NCBI GenBank assembly: GCA_006176705.1
Contig: QRFJ01004998.1
Coordinates: 186,001 to 250,000, forward strand
Direction of reading: 5' to 3'
Length of the DNA stretch: 64,000 bases
DNA from: Cocos nucifera
Lineage: Eukaryota; Streptophyta; Magnoliopsida; Arecales; Arecaceae
Positions 1-11,839 of the stretch are shown here, piece after piece; position 1 is the stretch's first letter; every line of letters begins with the position of its first letter. A model generated the notes under the pieces. That model worked only from the letters and a program-made list of their open reading frames with translations. It ran no database searches and was not told the origin of the DNA. A program made the position numbers and the translations under genes.

Positions 1-1267
1 GGAGATAGCTCTTCTTCATAGCACCCATTATCTTGAAGCGGCCTCTAACCCAAGCATGGCTTCCACCCTGGATCGTAGCTTTTTCATGATCGAAGATAAT
101 TATTTTTGGAGGCCTAAAGTCCTTTAAATAGAGTTAGGAGGGCTGGATCTTTTGTTTCTAGCCAATATAGGATTAAAGAGGAGTTCTAATAATCAATATG
201 AAGAAATTCTAGAAAAAATTGGATTAAAATAGACTTTGGATTGAATTCTGTGCTTCTGATGAAGTCTGGACATCATATTTGGATCAAACGGTCCCAAAAT
301 CATCAAAAATAGATGTATAATAGCCCAGATCAGGTTGGATTTAATTTAGACCCTTGGATCACTTTGATCAAGTTTTTTTTTACCATTGGATTGTGCTTGG
401 GTGTCTAAATCACTATCGAGAGCTTTCTCCGTCATCCGATTATCGTTTAGGATGCATGCAACCATCTGATCGTGCTTAAGAAATCAATTCAAAGAAGAAA
501 AAATTTTCTATCATTCGATCTTGATTTGGGTGAAATCTAGCTATTGGATCATCATCTGGAGCATTCAAGGTCATTGAATCATCACTGATGTGAGCTGGAA
601 ATCAAATCAAACTTGGAAAATATTTGGATCATCATATCTGGATAGCAAACCACCATAGCCGTCTAATGGCATAATTACTATTCATGTGGACTGCATAAAT
701 TGAGCATACAGCAGATCACAACCAATCAGTGCATAGCTTGGCCTATGAAATTACTATTTTGTCCTTATATGTCATGATAAATTTTCTATAAATCTTTTAG
801 CGGTCATGGTCCACCATGTGGCAGGCTATGATTGGGCAAAATTTACTGAGCTAGCGATCCACACCTGGATCGTGCACCGACGGGCGGCTTCTATGGCTAA
901 GCCGACTTGGATGGCATGTCGATTGAGCTAGGATGCGCTGGCTAAGCCGAATGCAGTGGCTTGGCTGGCTGCGCCGGCTTAGCTGAGCGAGCTAGCTAAG
1001 CCGAATCCATTTTTTTTTTTGAAAATTCATATCTGATCCATTTTAGCTCTATTTTGCTCCAAACTTATTTTATTATGATAAAATAATAAGCTCATTTTAC
1101 TGATAATAATATTTTATTTTTTTTATTTTTATTATTTTTTAATTAATTTTTTAATTAATAAAATATTAATTTTTTAAATATATATAAATTAATTATTAAT
1201 TCTTAAAAATTATAATAAATTAATTATTAAATTAATATTTTTATTGATAAATTTATGGTACTTATCA
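1..1267 (-). repeat. Element A 3' LTR (partial)
   Basis: Base 1 aligns with base 6568 and the repeat ends in TTATCA at 1262-1267, matching 7823-7828. Roughly the first 490 bases of the LTR (in plus coordinates) lie left of the window. The two copies differ by many substitutions, which indicates an old insertion. Confidence 0.85.
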
Positions 1268-1280
1268 TACCTCTCAACTT
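1268..1280 (-). other. Element A polypurine tract next to 3' LTR
   Basis: Directly outside the LTR end the minus strand reads AAGTTGAGAGGTA, a purine-rich run in the position of the plus-strand primer. It resembles the usual TTGGGGGG-type tract after G-to-A decay. Confidence 0.5.
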
Positions 1281-2249
1281 AAGCTTTGTTCATCCTCGAG
1301 TAAAGAAAGAAATCAGTTTTAGATACCTTTTAACTTTAGAGTTTTGAATTTCACCGAAGTAATTTTCAAAATGGCCATTGATATTCAGTAGAGCAAAAGT
1401 GAGGCATATTATTGAGGTATTAGTACTTACCAATATAAAAATTAAGTAAAAAATATTAATTTTTTTAAATTTTTTCTAAATTATCCCTACCTTTATCTTT
1501 GAATTATCTAAACTTTCTTATGGATGAGTGTATTATTACTTTCGCCCTTCATTTATTAATTTTTTATTCACATTACCCACTTTTTGATATAAATATAATT
1601 GCTTGCTTAAGCTACAGGACCTGATTACTTGATGGAAAATCAGTGTATTATTTTTTATTTTTTATTTTTTTAACATTGTACTACTATTGAGTGTCTTAGT
1701 CCCTTAAGCTTTCTATTTGATCCATGTAGTGAGTCTTAGGCCAACGACTCTCAAACCAATTGGCTTTACGGCACTAGGTATTAAATACCTCTCAAGCTTA
1801 CTAGCTCGAATCAAACAGGCTATAAGTTAAGACTAGCTTTACAATGAGCTTCCTTATCCTTTCCATTTTTTGATGTGAAACTCAATGCTTGCTTAGGCAA
1901 AGAGGTCTGATTACTTAGTGAGAAATACTTGAAAACTATAAATTTTAAAGAATGATTTATATATATATGAAGAAACGTATAGTTATCCTACACAAGCCCA
2001 TAAAAAGTAGACTTTTCTTTTGATGCTGGTAGAAAAAATCAAAAGTACTCAAAAAAATTATTTATATTCTAGACTTAACTCTTTATTAGTTTTTCTTAAT
2101 ACTTGACCCTTTAGTACTCACAAATTCTCTGATCTATGCATCAATTATTTTTTAAAAATGCTTAGTTCAACTTGATTTTTAAGTATAATCAGATGTCTAA
2201 ATATTAAATACTAACTTCTTCGAGGACTTTGAAATTTTTATTTATTATT

Positions 2250-2262
2250 CTCCCCCCAACTT
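2250..2262 (-). other. Internal G-rich (PPT-like) tract of element A
   Basis: The minus strand reads AAGTTGGGGGGAG. This type of tract often follows the coding region in Athila/Tat-like and TR-GAG elements. It is about 1 kb from the LTR, so it is either a second (central) polypurine tract or the mark of an original pol deletion. Confidence 0.45.
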
Positions 2263-2507
2263 AATTGACATTATCCTTAATGGAGAAAAAAATAAAAGAT
2301 GCAATAAAGAAAAAGAAAGAATACACCTGACTCAATATGTTCTCAGTCCAGCATTTGCTTTCAAAAATTTAGCTCTCCCTTCGACTTATTCAAAGTATCC
2401 TAAAAAAAAATAAACTAAAAAGATAAATTAGATGAAAGAATTAAATATTGAGTTGCCTCCCAATAAGTGCTAAGTTTACCACCTTCAGCCAGACATAATG
2501 CAGCTTA

Positions 2508-3060
2508 CTATCCTATGTCAAATATTGGATTGATAAATTTCAATAATTTTGGATTGCCAATCATAGAAAAATAGTCTATTATCCCTTTATTAATATATTC
2601 ATTATGAATTTTGGGGACATAATTTATGATCATGTTCTTAGACCCTTGTTTATTAAGAATTTCTCCTATTTGTTCTTCTAGAATGCTCATGAATTGAGTT
2701 TTTGGATTAGAAGTTAAGTTTAATAGAATGGGTACTAGAAGGGTGACTAAAGACAGCTTTAATTATGAAGGTAAATTAATATGATCTTATTTAAATAACT
2801 CCATTGATACTTCATTACATGCCTCTTGGTTTTTATAAGAAGAATTGACTTCTAGGGCTGAAGGAAACAAGACTTTAGATTTATAGGTCTTTAGTATATC
2901 ATCTGTTCTCTTTTTTTCTATGTTTATCTCATTTAAATTGGAACTAGCATCAGTACTAGTTCCAAGCTCAGATTTTTCTATGTGGTTAGCTTCAGTACTA
3001 ATCTTTTATTTTAAATTTTTATTTTAGCTAGCATCAATACTAGCCTCTCTCACCTAGTTT
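2508..3060 (-). pseudogene. Post-gag region of element A, includes a 60-codon open stretch
   Basis: The minus strand contains an open stretch of 60 codons (2690-2508) starting MSILEEQIGEILNKQ, preceded by stop-interrupted codons. It lies 3' of the gag homology, where related elements carry the hydrophilic gag-protease linker. I cannot identify a domain. The segment is charged, rich in Asn, Lys and Ile, and has no protease D-T/S-G motif. Confidence 0.35.
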
Positions 3061-3229
3061 TGGTATGGGTCCATAAGAATCCTATAACTTTTAAGTTCAA
3101 AAATTACTTTGGTATTCTCTAATTAAGAATTCTTAAGTGGGATATCGGATTGATAATTTAATTCAGATGGTTGGTGGACAATAGGTGGGTTATTTATAAG
3201 AATCGGTTGGCTCGATAGTGATCTAGTTC

Positions 3230-4330
3230 TCTCCTCATGTTAGACTCAGCTAATTATCCTATTTGAGCTGCTAGCCTAGTGATAGATTATTGTTGAATCA
3301 AAATTAATTATTGTAGTTGATTAAATCTATCATTAGCTAGATTAGTCTATTGAAGAGGTAGGTATGATGGCTGATTATAATATGATGGCTTGGTAGATTG
3401 ATTAGGTTGACCCTTATTATAGGCATAATTTTGATATTAGGTCTGAGCTTAAGTCTATTAGGGTATCAAAGAAAAATTAGAGTGGTTCCTCTAATCTGGG
3501 TTATATGAATTTAAAAATAGATCATTAATCGGCTTAGAGTAGTCTTGAGCAACTTGAACTTGTTCTTGGATAAAAGATAAAAATTATGCAGCCATAGGAC
3601 ATTCACTCACATGATGGGTTGGGCTAGCATAGATTTAAATTTTTTTTTGATAATTAGATGGTGATGTGAATTATGCAAGAGATTGTTGACTTAGGGTTAG
3701 GAGTTGATCTAACTTCTGGGCAAGAAGGTTTACTTTATTTATCAGATTCAAGTTAGCCTTAGAACTAGATTCTAAATGTTTAAATTCATGGATCGTTATC
3801 TACTTTTGGTAAAAAGATAATGAAGTATGATTAATTGAGTTTTCACTCAATGTTTCAAATAAAGCATAGGCTTCGTCCTCACTTTTATTCATAAATGCAC
3901 CTCCACAAGATGTATCTACCATTTGTCTATAATGGTCTCCTAAACCTTCATAGAAAGCTTGAACTATTTGCCACTTAGATAGACTATTATGTGGGCATTT
4001 TCTAATAAGTTCCTTAATTCTTTCTCATGACTCATGAATTTGTTCTCCTAGAAGCTGAGCAAATTCGGTGATGGCTCATCTTATAGTGTTGGTTTGACCT
4101 ATGGGATAGAATTTCTTAAGGAATTCATGTTGCAATTCATCCCAAGTTTTGATTGGTCTTCCTATTGTGCCAAGCCAATACCTGGTTTTGTCTTTTAATG
4201 AAAAGAGAAATAAGATTAATCTAAGGGCATCACTGGTTAAGTTTTAATTTTCACCGTAGAGCAAACTTCTAAAAATTCATCCAGATGCTTGTAAGGATCT
4301 TCATTGGTATTCCCATAGAAGGATGGAAGC
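3230..4330 (-). pseudogene. gag: Element A gag polyprotein (retrotransposon gag domain plus zinc-knuckle remnant)
   Basis: Translation of the minus strand gives the plant retrotransposon gag domain in order: a region with LFLFSLKDKTRYWLGT near 4210, then TWDELQHEFLKKFYPIG near 4130, then KWQIVQAFYEGLGDHYRQMV near 3950, and GGAFMNKSEDEAYALFETL near 3880. Further on, at about 3590-3640, comes THHVSECPMAA, a zinc-knuckle remnant whose first Cys has been lost. This gag type builds the virus-like particle that packages element RNA. At least two nonsense codons interrupt the frame (near 4070 and 4030), with more towards the C terminus, so it is not translatable as a whole. No pol follows. The family match rests on recognised conserved blocks and I am confident of it; the exact start codon cannot be fixed. 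Confidence 0.8.
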
Positions 4331-4564
4331 ATCTAGATTATGGTCAGCTTGATCTCATAGTGGATAACATGTATATCAGATAACTGGATACAAGTCGATG
4401 GATAAAAGGTAGAAAAAATAAAATATTTCTTCATCTGCCTAGATGGATCTCTAAAATTTTCAACCATTTAGTTATTAAGTTTAATATGATTCAACCATTT
4501 AATTTCATGATTGGGTTTAACTAGATCAGAAAAAGCGATCTCCTACTGTACATATACTAGTGCA

Positions 4565-4905
4565 ACCCTATCATGTGCTCCAAATTTTTTTAAAATTTTT
4601 TTAAATTTTTTTTTAATTATTTTATTATTTTTAAAAAAATTTATTATTATATTATTATTTTATTGTTTAGATTTTTTAAAAATTTTTAGAATTTTTTTTA
4701 TTATTTATTATTTATTATTATTATTATATTATTACATTATTTTTTAAAAAAAATAATAATTTTATTATTTTGTTATAATTTTATTTATTCTTTTCTTTTT
4801 TTAAAATTTTTATTTATTTTAATTTTTTTAAATTTTTTTTATTATTTAATTATTAATTTTTATTATTTTTATTTTATTTTATTTTATTTTATTTTATTTT
4901 TGAAA
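4565..4905. repeat. T-rich low-complexity tract with (ATTTT)n
   Basis: A stretch made almost only of T and A, ending in about seven ATTTT units near 4868-4901 and followed by a GA-rich run to about 4995. It lies between gag and the leader of element A. Open frames through it encode only Phe/Leu/Ile runs and are artefacts. Confidence 0.85.
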
Positions 4906-4999
4906 GAGAAGAAGTAAAAAGGAGAAGAAAGAAAGAAGAGTTCTAAAGAAGAGGTCTTAAGGAGCCCTAGAGCTAAGAAGAGAAAGAAGAATTAGGTTT

Positions 5000-5937
5000 A
5001 ATTAGGTTTGATGTTTTAGTTAGTAATCAAGTTAGGCAAATAATCCTAACTAAGGATTGTCTTAAATCTAAATAGCTCTTAACTACCAAGGTCTCCTTCA
5101 AGCCCTCCAAGTGTAAGATCAGCTCATCAACTGGTCACATAAGTGTAAAGTTGGTGGGAGTCCCCCCGTTGCTTGTCTTATACATCAATTATGCTTGGCC
5201 AGGTAAGCTAACAGAATCAATTAGAAACCATCTTCCTTCAGACCCAATCATTTCTAAACTACTTTTCTTAGACACTAGTTAAATTAACTAACCCTAATCC
5301 AGTCCAACTCTTAGGGTTTCTTGTCCTAATGAGCTAGAGTTCCAAGGGCCAATGTCTAATTGATTTTAAACTTAAAGGCTGAGGTCCATGCAGGATGTTG
5401 ATTTATTGTTTGTGGGCCAAGAAAGGATGATCAAATCTCCATCTTATCTTATTTAATGGGTTATTGCCCTTAAATTGATCTAAAAAAATTGCATATGCAT
5501 AATCACTTTCAGACAAGGGGTTCTATGCAACTAAATTAGATGCATGAATCTTAATTGAACTTAAGAGCTTAGCTTATCTTCAACGATCACCAAAAAAAAT
5601 AAAAATAAAACTAAATCTAACAATATGGATGCTCTAAGCAATTAGGATTTCTAATTTTATCATGAAGCTTTTAAATAGGATTAAGTGGATATTTTTTAAT
5701 TAATTTAAAAATAAAATAAATAATAAAAAAGAAAAGAGATCTACGGTAAGGGTTGATCTCACCAAGCAAAATTGGAAGCTTCCTTGCCCTAAATTTTTTT
5801 CACTTTGTTTCTTTTTTCTACAAAATAAAGAAGAAACTGTTAGTAAACAATAGTTATAGAAAATTAAAGAAATTAAAAATTTATTTATAATTAATTTATA
5901 AATAAATCAAAGAAATTAAAAAAATTTAATGCTCTTG
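5000..5937 (-). other. Leader (5' untranslated) region of element A
   Basis: About 0.9 kb between the primer site and gag, with no supportable coding region. Part of it (5212-5500) recurs as an inverted copy at 7850-8210. It contains scattered poly-A/T runs. Confidence 0.5.
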
Positions 5938-6070
5938 CCTTCTCCGATAATGGTGCCAAAAACTTTGTGTGTTTGCTGGAAGGTGTTTGTCAGAATTATT
6001 CTTAATTTAAAAAAATCAAAGAAATCAAAAGAAATTAGCATCTATGCTTTTCTCGATAATGGTGCCAAAA
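5938..6070 (-). other. Duplicated tRNA-Asp-type primer binding site of element A
   Basis: Next to the 5' LTR the minus strand reads TTTTTGGCACCATTATCGAG (PBS core 6067-6051). The complement of the tRNA-Asp 3' end is TGGCGCCGTTGCCGGGG, and every difference is a transition. The same motif recurs about 110 bases further in (5965-5938), again followed by GA-rich sequence and AT-rich filler, so the unit looks tandemly duplicated. Confidence 0.65.
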
Positions 6071-6073
6071 ATT

Positions 6074-7828
6074 TGATAAAAGCATGATATTATCATTAGA
6101 ACACCATATTTATTAGTTTAATTTTAACTTCTTAAATAATTTAAAAATAGGTAGCCAATAGTGAGTCGAGTCAAATCCACAGAGAAGATAGTATTTTAGT
6201 TTTGAAATCATTAATTTTTAAAAAAAAAATAAAAAAAAATTTGAAAAAAAAATCAAAGTCAGAAAATAGAATTATAAATAAAAAATAAAATTTAAAAGGT
6301 ATAAAAATTTAAACTTGGTACTAAGATCTACTAGTTAGATCTTAGCATCTACTTGCATAAAAATAAAGAATAATTAAAAGTAAAAAATAAAAAAATTATA
6401 ATTTATAATTAAAAATAAAGTGTTAAAATTTAAATAGCTGAAAATAAAAAATTATATTAATTAAAAGTTTAATTCAAAATTTAAGTACATAAAATTAAGA
6501 AAATAAATAAATAAAATAAAAGTAGCTGATCTTGATCTTGGATCGATGTCAGCATGAAGATGGTATAGGAGATAACCCTTCTTTATAGCACCTGTTGCCT
6601 TGAAGTAGTCTCTAACCCAAGCATGGTTCCCACACTGGACCGTAGCTTTTCCATGACCAAATATAATTATTTTTGGAGGCTTGGAGTCCTTTAAATAAAG
6701 TTAGGAGGGCTAGATCCTTTGTTTCTAGCCAACATGGGATTAAAGAGAAGTTCTAATTGTCAAATATGAAGAAATCTTAACAAAAATTGGATTAAAATAG
6801 CCCATGGATCAGATTCTTTTCTTCTGGTGAAGTTTGGCTATCAGATCCAGATCAAATGGTCCCAAAATTGTCAAAAAAGGATGTGTAATAGCCCAGATCA
6901 GGTTGAATTTAATTTGGATTGTTGGATCACTTTAATCAGGAGTTTTTCAGCCATTGGATTGCGCTTGGCTATTTAAATCATTGTCGGGAGCTTTCTCCGC
7001 CATCCGATCATCGCCTGGGACATGCGTAGCTGTCCGATCATGCTCAAGAAATTGATTCAAAGAAGGAAAAATTCCATATTGTTCGATCTTGATTTGGGTG
7101 AAATTTGGCTGTTGGATTATCATCCGGAGCATTCGAAGTTGTTGGATCATCGCTAATGTGAGTTGGAAGTTGAGTCAAACCTAAAAAACATCTGGACCAT
7201 CAGATTTGGACTGCAAACCACCATAGCCGTTTGATGGTGCAATTACTATTCATGTAGACTGCATAGACCGAGCGTACCGTAGACTGCAATCAATCAACAT
7301 GCAGCTTGGTCTATGAAATTACCATTTTATCCCTATATGTCGTGATAAATTTTCTGTAAACCCTTTAGCGATCTTGGTCCACCACGTGGCAGGTTGTGAT
7401 TGGGCAAATTTTGCTGAGCTGGCAGTCCATGCCTGGATCGTGGACCAACGGATGGCTAATATGGCTAAGCCAGCTTGGATAGTGCACCGACAGAGCTGGG
7501 ATGTGCTAGCTGAGCCAAATGCAATGGCTTAGCAGGGCACATCAGCTTGGCTGGGCAAGTCGGTTGAGCCGAATCCATTATTTTCTTTAAAAATTCATAT
7601 TTGATCCATTTTAGCTCCATTTTGCTCCAAACTTATTTTATTATGATAAAAAAATAAGCTCTTTTTATTGATAATAATATTTTATTTTCTAATTATTTTT
7701 AATTAATTTTTTAGTTATAAAATATTAGTTTCTCAAAAATATGTATAAATTAATTACTAATTTTTAAAAATTAAAATAAATTAATTATTAAATTAATACT
7801 TTTGTTGGTAAATTTGTGGTACTTATCA
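6074..7828 (-). repeat. Element A 5' LTR
   Basis: This LTR is bounded by TGATAA (6074) and TTATCA (7823-7828) and is 1755 bases long. Its distal 1.26 kb repeats bases 1-1267. The small open frames inside are not conserved between the two copies and are not genes. Confidence 0.85.
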
Positions 7829-7849
7829 CTAACAATAAAATGTAACAAG

Positions 7850-8210
7850 TAAAAACTTTTCACTTTTGATTGGATATCCTATTTTATTTGCATTGCATAT
7901 CCATAAGATACTTTAAGGGTAATAAACCTAATTAAATAAGATAAAATAAAAATTTGATCATCTTTTCTTAGTCCAAAAATCATAAATTCTCATATTGCAT
8001 TGACCCAAATCTTAATTTTTAAAATCAATTAGACGTTGGCCCTTGAGGATGCTCGAGCTCATTAGGATAAGGAATTCTAAAAGTTTGGTTGGGTTAGGGT
8101 TAGTTTAACTAGTGTTTAAGACAAGTGGTTCAGGGATCACATCCCGAAGAAAAGTGGTTATTTAATTGATTCCGTTAGTGATGTGGGATGATTCTGATCT
8201 AAAAAGGACA
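7850..8210 (+). repeat. Inverted copy of the element A leader
   Basis: The reverse complement of this stretch matches 5212-5500: shared blocks include AATTAGACNTTGGCCCTTG, the AGCTCATTAGGA region, ATAAGATAAAAT-type runs and GATTTGATCATC-type runs. It sits immediately outside the 5' LTR of element A, in opposite orientation, so a second partial element or an inverted duplication is present. Confidence 0.65.
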
Positions 8211-8259
8211 AGCATTCAAATTTATTAATAATTAATAGATAGCCCACAAACCAAAAAAA

Positions 8260-9312
8260 TTGAGTTGATTATGTTAAAATTAAAAAAAGACCATTGATAT
8301 GCATGCATGTTGAACAACCCATAGATCTAGATTTGGACCGCAGACGACTGAGAAACCATCCATGATTAGGGCATCAGATCACGATTAAGACTTTTAGATC
8401 AAATTAATAAAAAAATAAAGATTTTAACTTTCTACAATAATGATCTACTCAAAAATATATTTAGAAGTAAAAGATCTCACAAACATGTTGGTTAAGATAT
8501 CTGGATGAGAGAGTAATCAAACATCAGATCAGGCTACAGTTGTTGACAATGCCTTTGTTGTTCGAGAACATGAGGATTCGATCTAAGCATGCGAAGAATT
8601 GCCAGTAATAATAGAAGTAAATTAGAAATCATGATAGGGGGATGGGGATTTGGAAAAATAGAAAATTATGATTGCTGAAAATGAATCTTGTGGATGAATG
8701 GATTGCTGCGTATTCTTCATCCTTCAATCTTCAAGCCTTGAGGGAGATTTCAGAAGCGAGATAGAAGGGAGAAGGAAGGAAGAGAGGATGAGGAGGGAGG
8801 GAAAGAAGGAGAGGGATTAGTCGATGGAAAGGGAGGAAGAAGAGAGCACGTAGGGAGGAAGGAGGAAATAGAACTTTTATTCTCAAAACATTCGATGATT
8901 ACAAGACCCTTTGTTTCTCTTTTAAAAGAAAAAACTAACAACCCAAACAAAAAGTAGGTGTGATTTCTCTGGATAAGGATTGCATTTAAATTTGGAGATG
9001 GGATGCACTAATCCATGAAGACTTAAGATGGAGTGCATCTTTCAATTTCTATGCATGCGTGAAAATTCCAACTCTCGTGAAGAACTCTCATTTTCATACG
9101 TGCTTTGTAGCAGTCAAACATCTTGGCATGGTTCTGCAAGATACATCTAGGCGTGGGTCTTCAAGGTGGTTGAAAACTCCTTCAATTGACTTACTTACAC
9201 TCCTTCACTTAGTTGACTTGAACTAAACATGAAACTAAAACTGAACATGAAACTAAATAATTGACCCTAACTCAATTATAAATCAAACTCAATTTTTAAA
9301 GGACTCAATTAT
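8260..9312 (-). repeat. Probable 3' untranslated region and LTR of gypsy element B
   Basis: There is no coding content. It is the left flank of copia C and therefore continues, on the minus strand, the gypsy sequence that stops at 20028. The minus strand holds features common in LTRs: TTTTAAAAGAGAAACAAAGG then AGAATAAAAG near 8870-8940, followed by a long CT-rich run (GA-rich on plus, 8750-8870). The LTR limits are not determinable here because the partner LTR is outside the window. Confidence 0.4.
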
Positions 9313-11799
9313 TGAAGGAACCAGATCCAGAGTTTCACAGGTAGATCTTGAAACTTTTTCAAGATCTTGTAGTGGAAGACTAAAATAAATCTAAAATTTA
9401 TTTAAATAATCATGTAAACACCTAGATATCAGATCTATTATATGATTAAGGTATGATATTAAATCAAAAATTAAAATCAAATAAGAAAAAGATTGATCAA
9501 ATCAACCTGGATCTACACTACATCAAATGCAGGTATGAAGTTTATAGATCAGATCTATTACCTGAGCAAGTTTAGATGTTCTAACTTGCTGATCCGGACT
9601 TGAGGATGAAGTCACGAGCCGCACATGCATTTAGCCTCTAGAAGTCGTCCACACGAGCCTGCGATCTCTGATCTGAAGTTTGATGTAAAAAATCAGCACA
9701 ACATGCTAGTACTATGATGATCCTTCTTCGATGGTCGATCTGATGCTTCCTTCTTCAAAATTTGTACTCTCCAAAATATGAGAAGGAAGATGAGAGTTTG
9801 CTAATCTGAGACTCTCTCAAAGAAACTCAAAAGAAAGGAGGAGAGACTGAAAATAAAATAGCCCTAGAAGAAGACCCTCTTCTTCTTCTCTTTTCTCTCA
9901 CCTAGGCAACTAGTTTGGTGCCTATGGAACCCCCACGCCCAAGGACCCTCTTCCTCTAATTTTTGTACACCTCAAACCACTCCCAAAGCTTTGTATTCCA
10001 TGAAAAAATCAAAATAAAATTCATTGAATAAATAGGGAAAAAGAAGAGTCCAAGTTAGGTCAAATTTTTAGACTAGGAATATCCAAATATGGGAAGTTGT
10101 TGGGGTGCCCAACTCTTAGGCACCTCCTCCATAATTTTTGGCGTGGACCAGCAAGAGAGGGTGTACAGAAAAGGAGATTATTTTTATAGAATAAGAGAAG
10201 AATTAATTAAAAGAGGGGGAGGCACTCAAGGAAAGATGTTTTGGTCAACAAGGATTCTATCTCATAGAATCCTAGGCAAAACCAATTCCTCCTTTGACTT
10301 GGTCTTCCACCTAACTTCCAAATATGACTTAGAGGGAGAGAGGGGGCATGAAAATCAGGAAGAAAGGGATTTTTCATAAAAAATTCCTAAAAAATAGGTA
10401 TGGAGGGTGTTGGGACCAAGGTGGCGCAAGGAGATAGGGAGTCCTGGTCACACTAGGACTCTTGTTTTGACTTGGTCAAACAAGATCTTTTAACCAAATA
10501 AAATTAAGATTAAACCAACTTAATTAAATAAGACCCTAATCCATTTAAAAACTTAATTAGATTAGATTAAATTAAATTTAATTTTGATTAATTTTCTAAT
10601 CAAATTAGAAAATTAGGTTAATTCGAGTCCTAGTTAGTCTAGGACTAATTCTTCTTTGCTTTTGACTTATCCAATAAACCAATTGGACTTGATCCAATCA
10701 AGTCCAAACCAAATATAGTTAAATTATATTTAATTAAACTTAATCTCAACCTATTGTCTTAATTAAATTAAGCTAATTAGCAATCTAATTGCTAATCGAT
10801 CCTCCTATAACACTTGCATTAGGTTAAACACCAATCATATTGATTGTTTAATTCTAGAATGATTCTTAATCGTTGATCAACCATCTGATCAGATCATAAG
10901 CTCTAATGTGTGTGATCTCATAGGTCTGAACTTAAGTCAGTAGCATAGAAATAAATTTTTGTACCAATCAAAGAGACCATCTAGCAATAATACCTGACTA
11001 CCAGATAGGTTGAAGGTGTAGAACACCATCCTTAGAACCCATGCGGATATAGTTTCCATATAATTCATCCCCTTGACCACAATGCTCATAGGATACATCA
11101 AAGATCAACTATCAACTTTGATCAGATTGTCCACATTATATTTTAAAATACCAAATATATTTGATGGATTATCCTGGCCAAGGTTTTGCTATATTAAAAT
11201 ACAGTGATACATTCTTCTCCAACTCTTGGAGTAGTCAATTCCATCTTGATCACACTCTGACTTCGCAAGTACTTGATTGTGCTCAGAAGCCTTCCATTGC
11301 TGAATTAGAAATTCAGTTAGTCTGGTACCAAAGCACAGTGAGTTGCTTGCAAGTCACTGAGGTGATCTTAGGTCTAAGAGATACTTATACCTATATCCCA
11401 TCAGAGACAATCTCGACAGCAGAATGCTCTAGAATTGGTCACGTTCAATGACGATGTACCTATACATCTCACCTGTATGCCATACCAGTGTCTCCACACT
11501 TCTTGGTTAAGAGGACAACCAACCTATATGGCATATAGCAAACTATACTCGATAGACGCTGTTGTCCTAATTAACAGCATATTATTTGGTTCTGAACAAA
11601 TTTAAGGACTAATCAATAAATCCTCTCTTTATCAAAACTAAACAGTCCTAAGGACTTCATCACAATAATTGAGTTCATTAGAAGATGTAAACTTATGATA
11701 AAAAAATATGCCAAAATATTTTTCATTAATTAATAAATCAATTACAATATCTCAACCATCAATAGGTTGATGATTGGCTTTGGGACATAATTTTCAATA
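9313..11799 (-). repeat. Element C 3' LTR
   Basis: This LTR is 2487 bases long and matches 17544-20027 over its whole length. In minus orientation it begins TATTGAAAATTATG, a G-to-A decayed form of TGTTGGGAATTATG seen in the other LTR, and ends CCTTCA. The open frame at 11161-11451 is antisense LTR sequence, not a gene. Confidence 0.9.
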
Positions 11800-11813
11800 A
11801 CTCCCACTTGTCC
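11800..11813 (-). other. Element C polypurine tract
   Basis: The minus strand reads GGACAAGTGGGAGT directly before the 3' LTR, the usual copia plus-strand primer. Confidence 0.85.
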
Positions 11814-11839
11814 TAAAGCCACTCGGCACAGTATCTAAT

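Larger units (their letters stand above)
1..7828 (-). mobile_element. Element A: gag-only (TR-GAG/LARD-like) LTR retrotransposon, left end cut
   Basis: The first 1267 bases are a diverged direct repeat of 6568-7828, so this is an LTR element whose left LTR runs off the window. On the minus strand the order is 5' LTR (7828-6074), tRNA-Asp-like primer site, leader, decayed gag, G-rich tract, 3' LTR (1267-1). The LTR ends are the short inverted pair TGATAA/TTATCA. About 4.8 kb of internal DNA encodes only gag-type peptides; I see no RT, RNase H or integrase. That matches the published definition of TR-GAG elements, which depend on enzymes supplied by other elements. A LARD or an internally deleted Athila/Tat-type gypsy element is the alternative. 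The left target duplication is outside the window. Confidence 0.8.

Noticed and set aside
4511..4747. 78-codon open frame rich in Phe, Leu and Ile
   Set aside because: It is translation of a T-rich low-complexity tract; hydrophobicity reflects base composition, not a membrane protein.
8750..8950. 66-codon minus-strand frame, Ser/Pro-rich
   Set aside because: Translation of a CT-rich low-complexity run in probable gypsy LTR sequence.
10089..10379. 96-codon open frame starting MGSCWGAQLLG
   Set aside because: It lies inside the element C 3' LTR, on the strand opposite to the element. The homologous stretch in the other LTR (about 18320-18600) is not open.
11161..11451. 96-codon open frame in the element C LTR
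   Set aside because: Antisense LTR sequence. The counterpart near 19390-19680 carries changes that disrupt it, and no homology is recognised.
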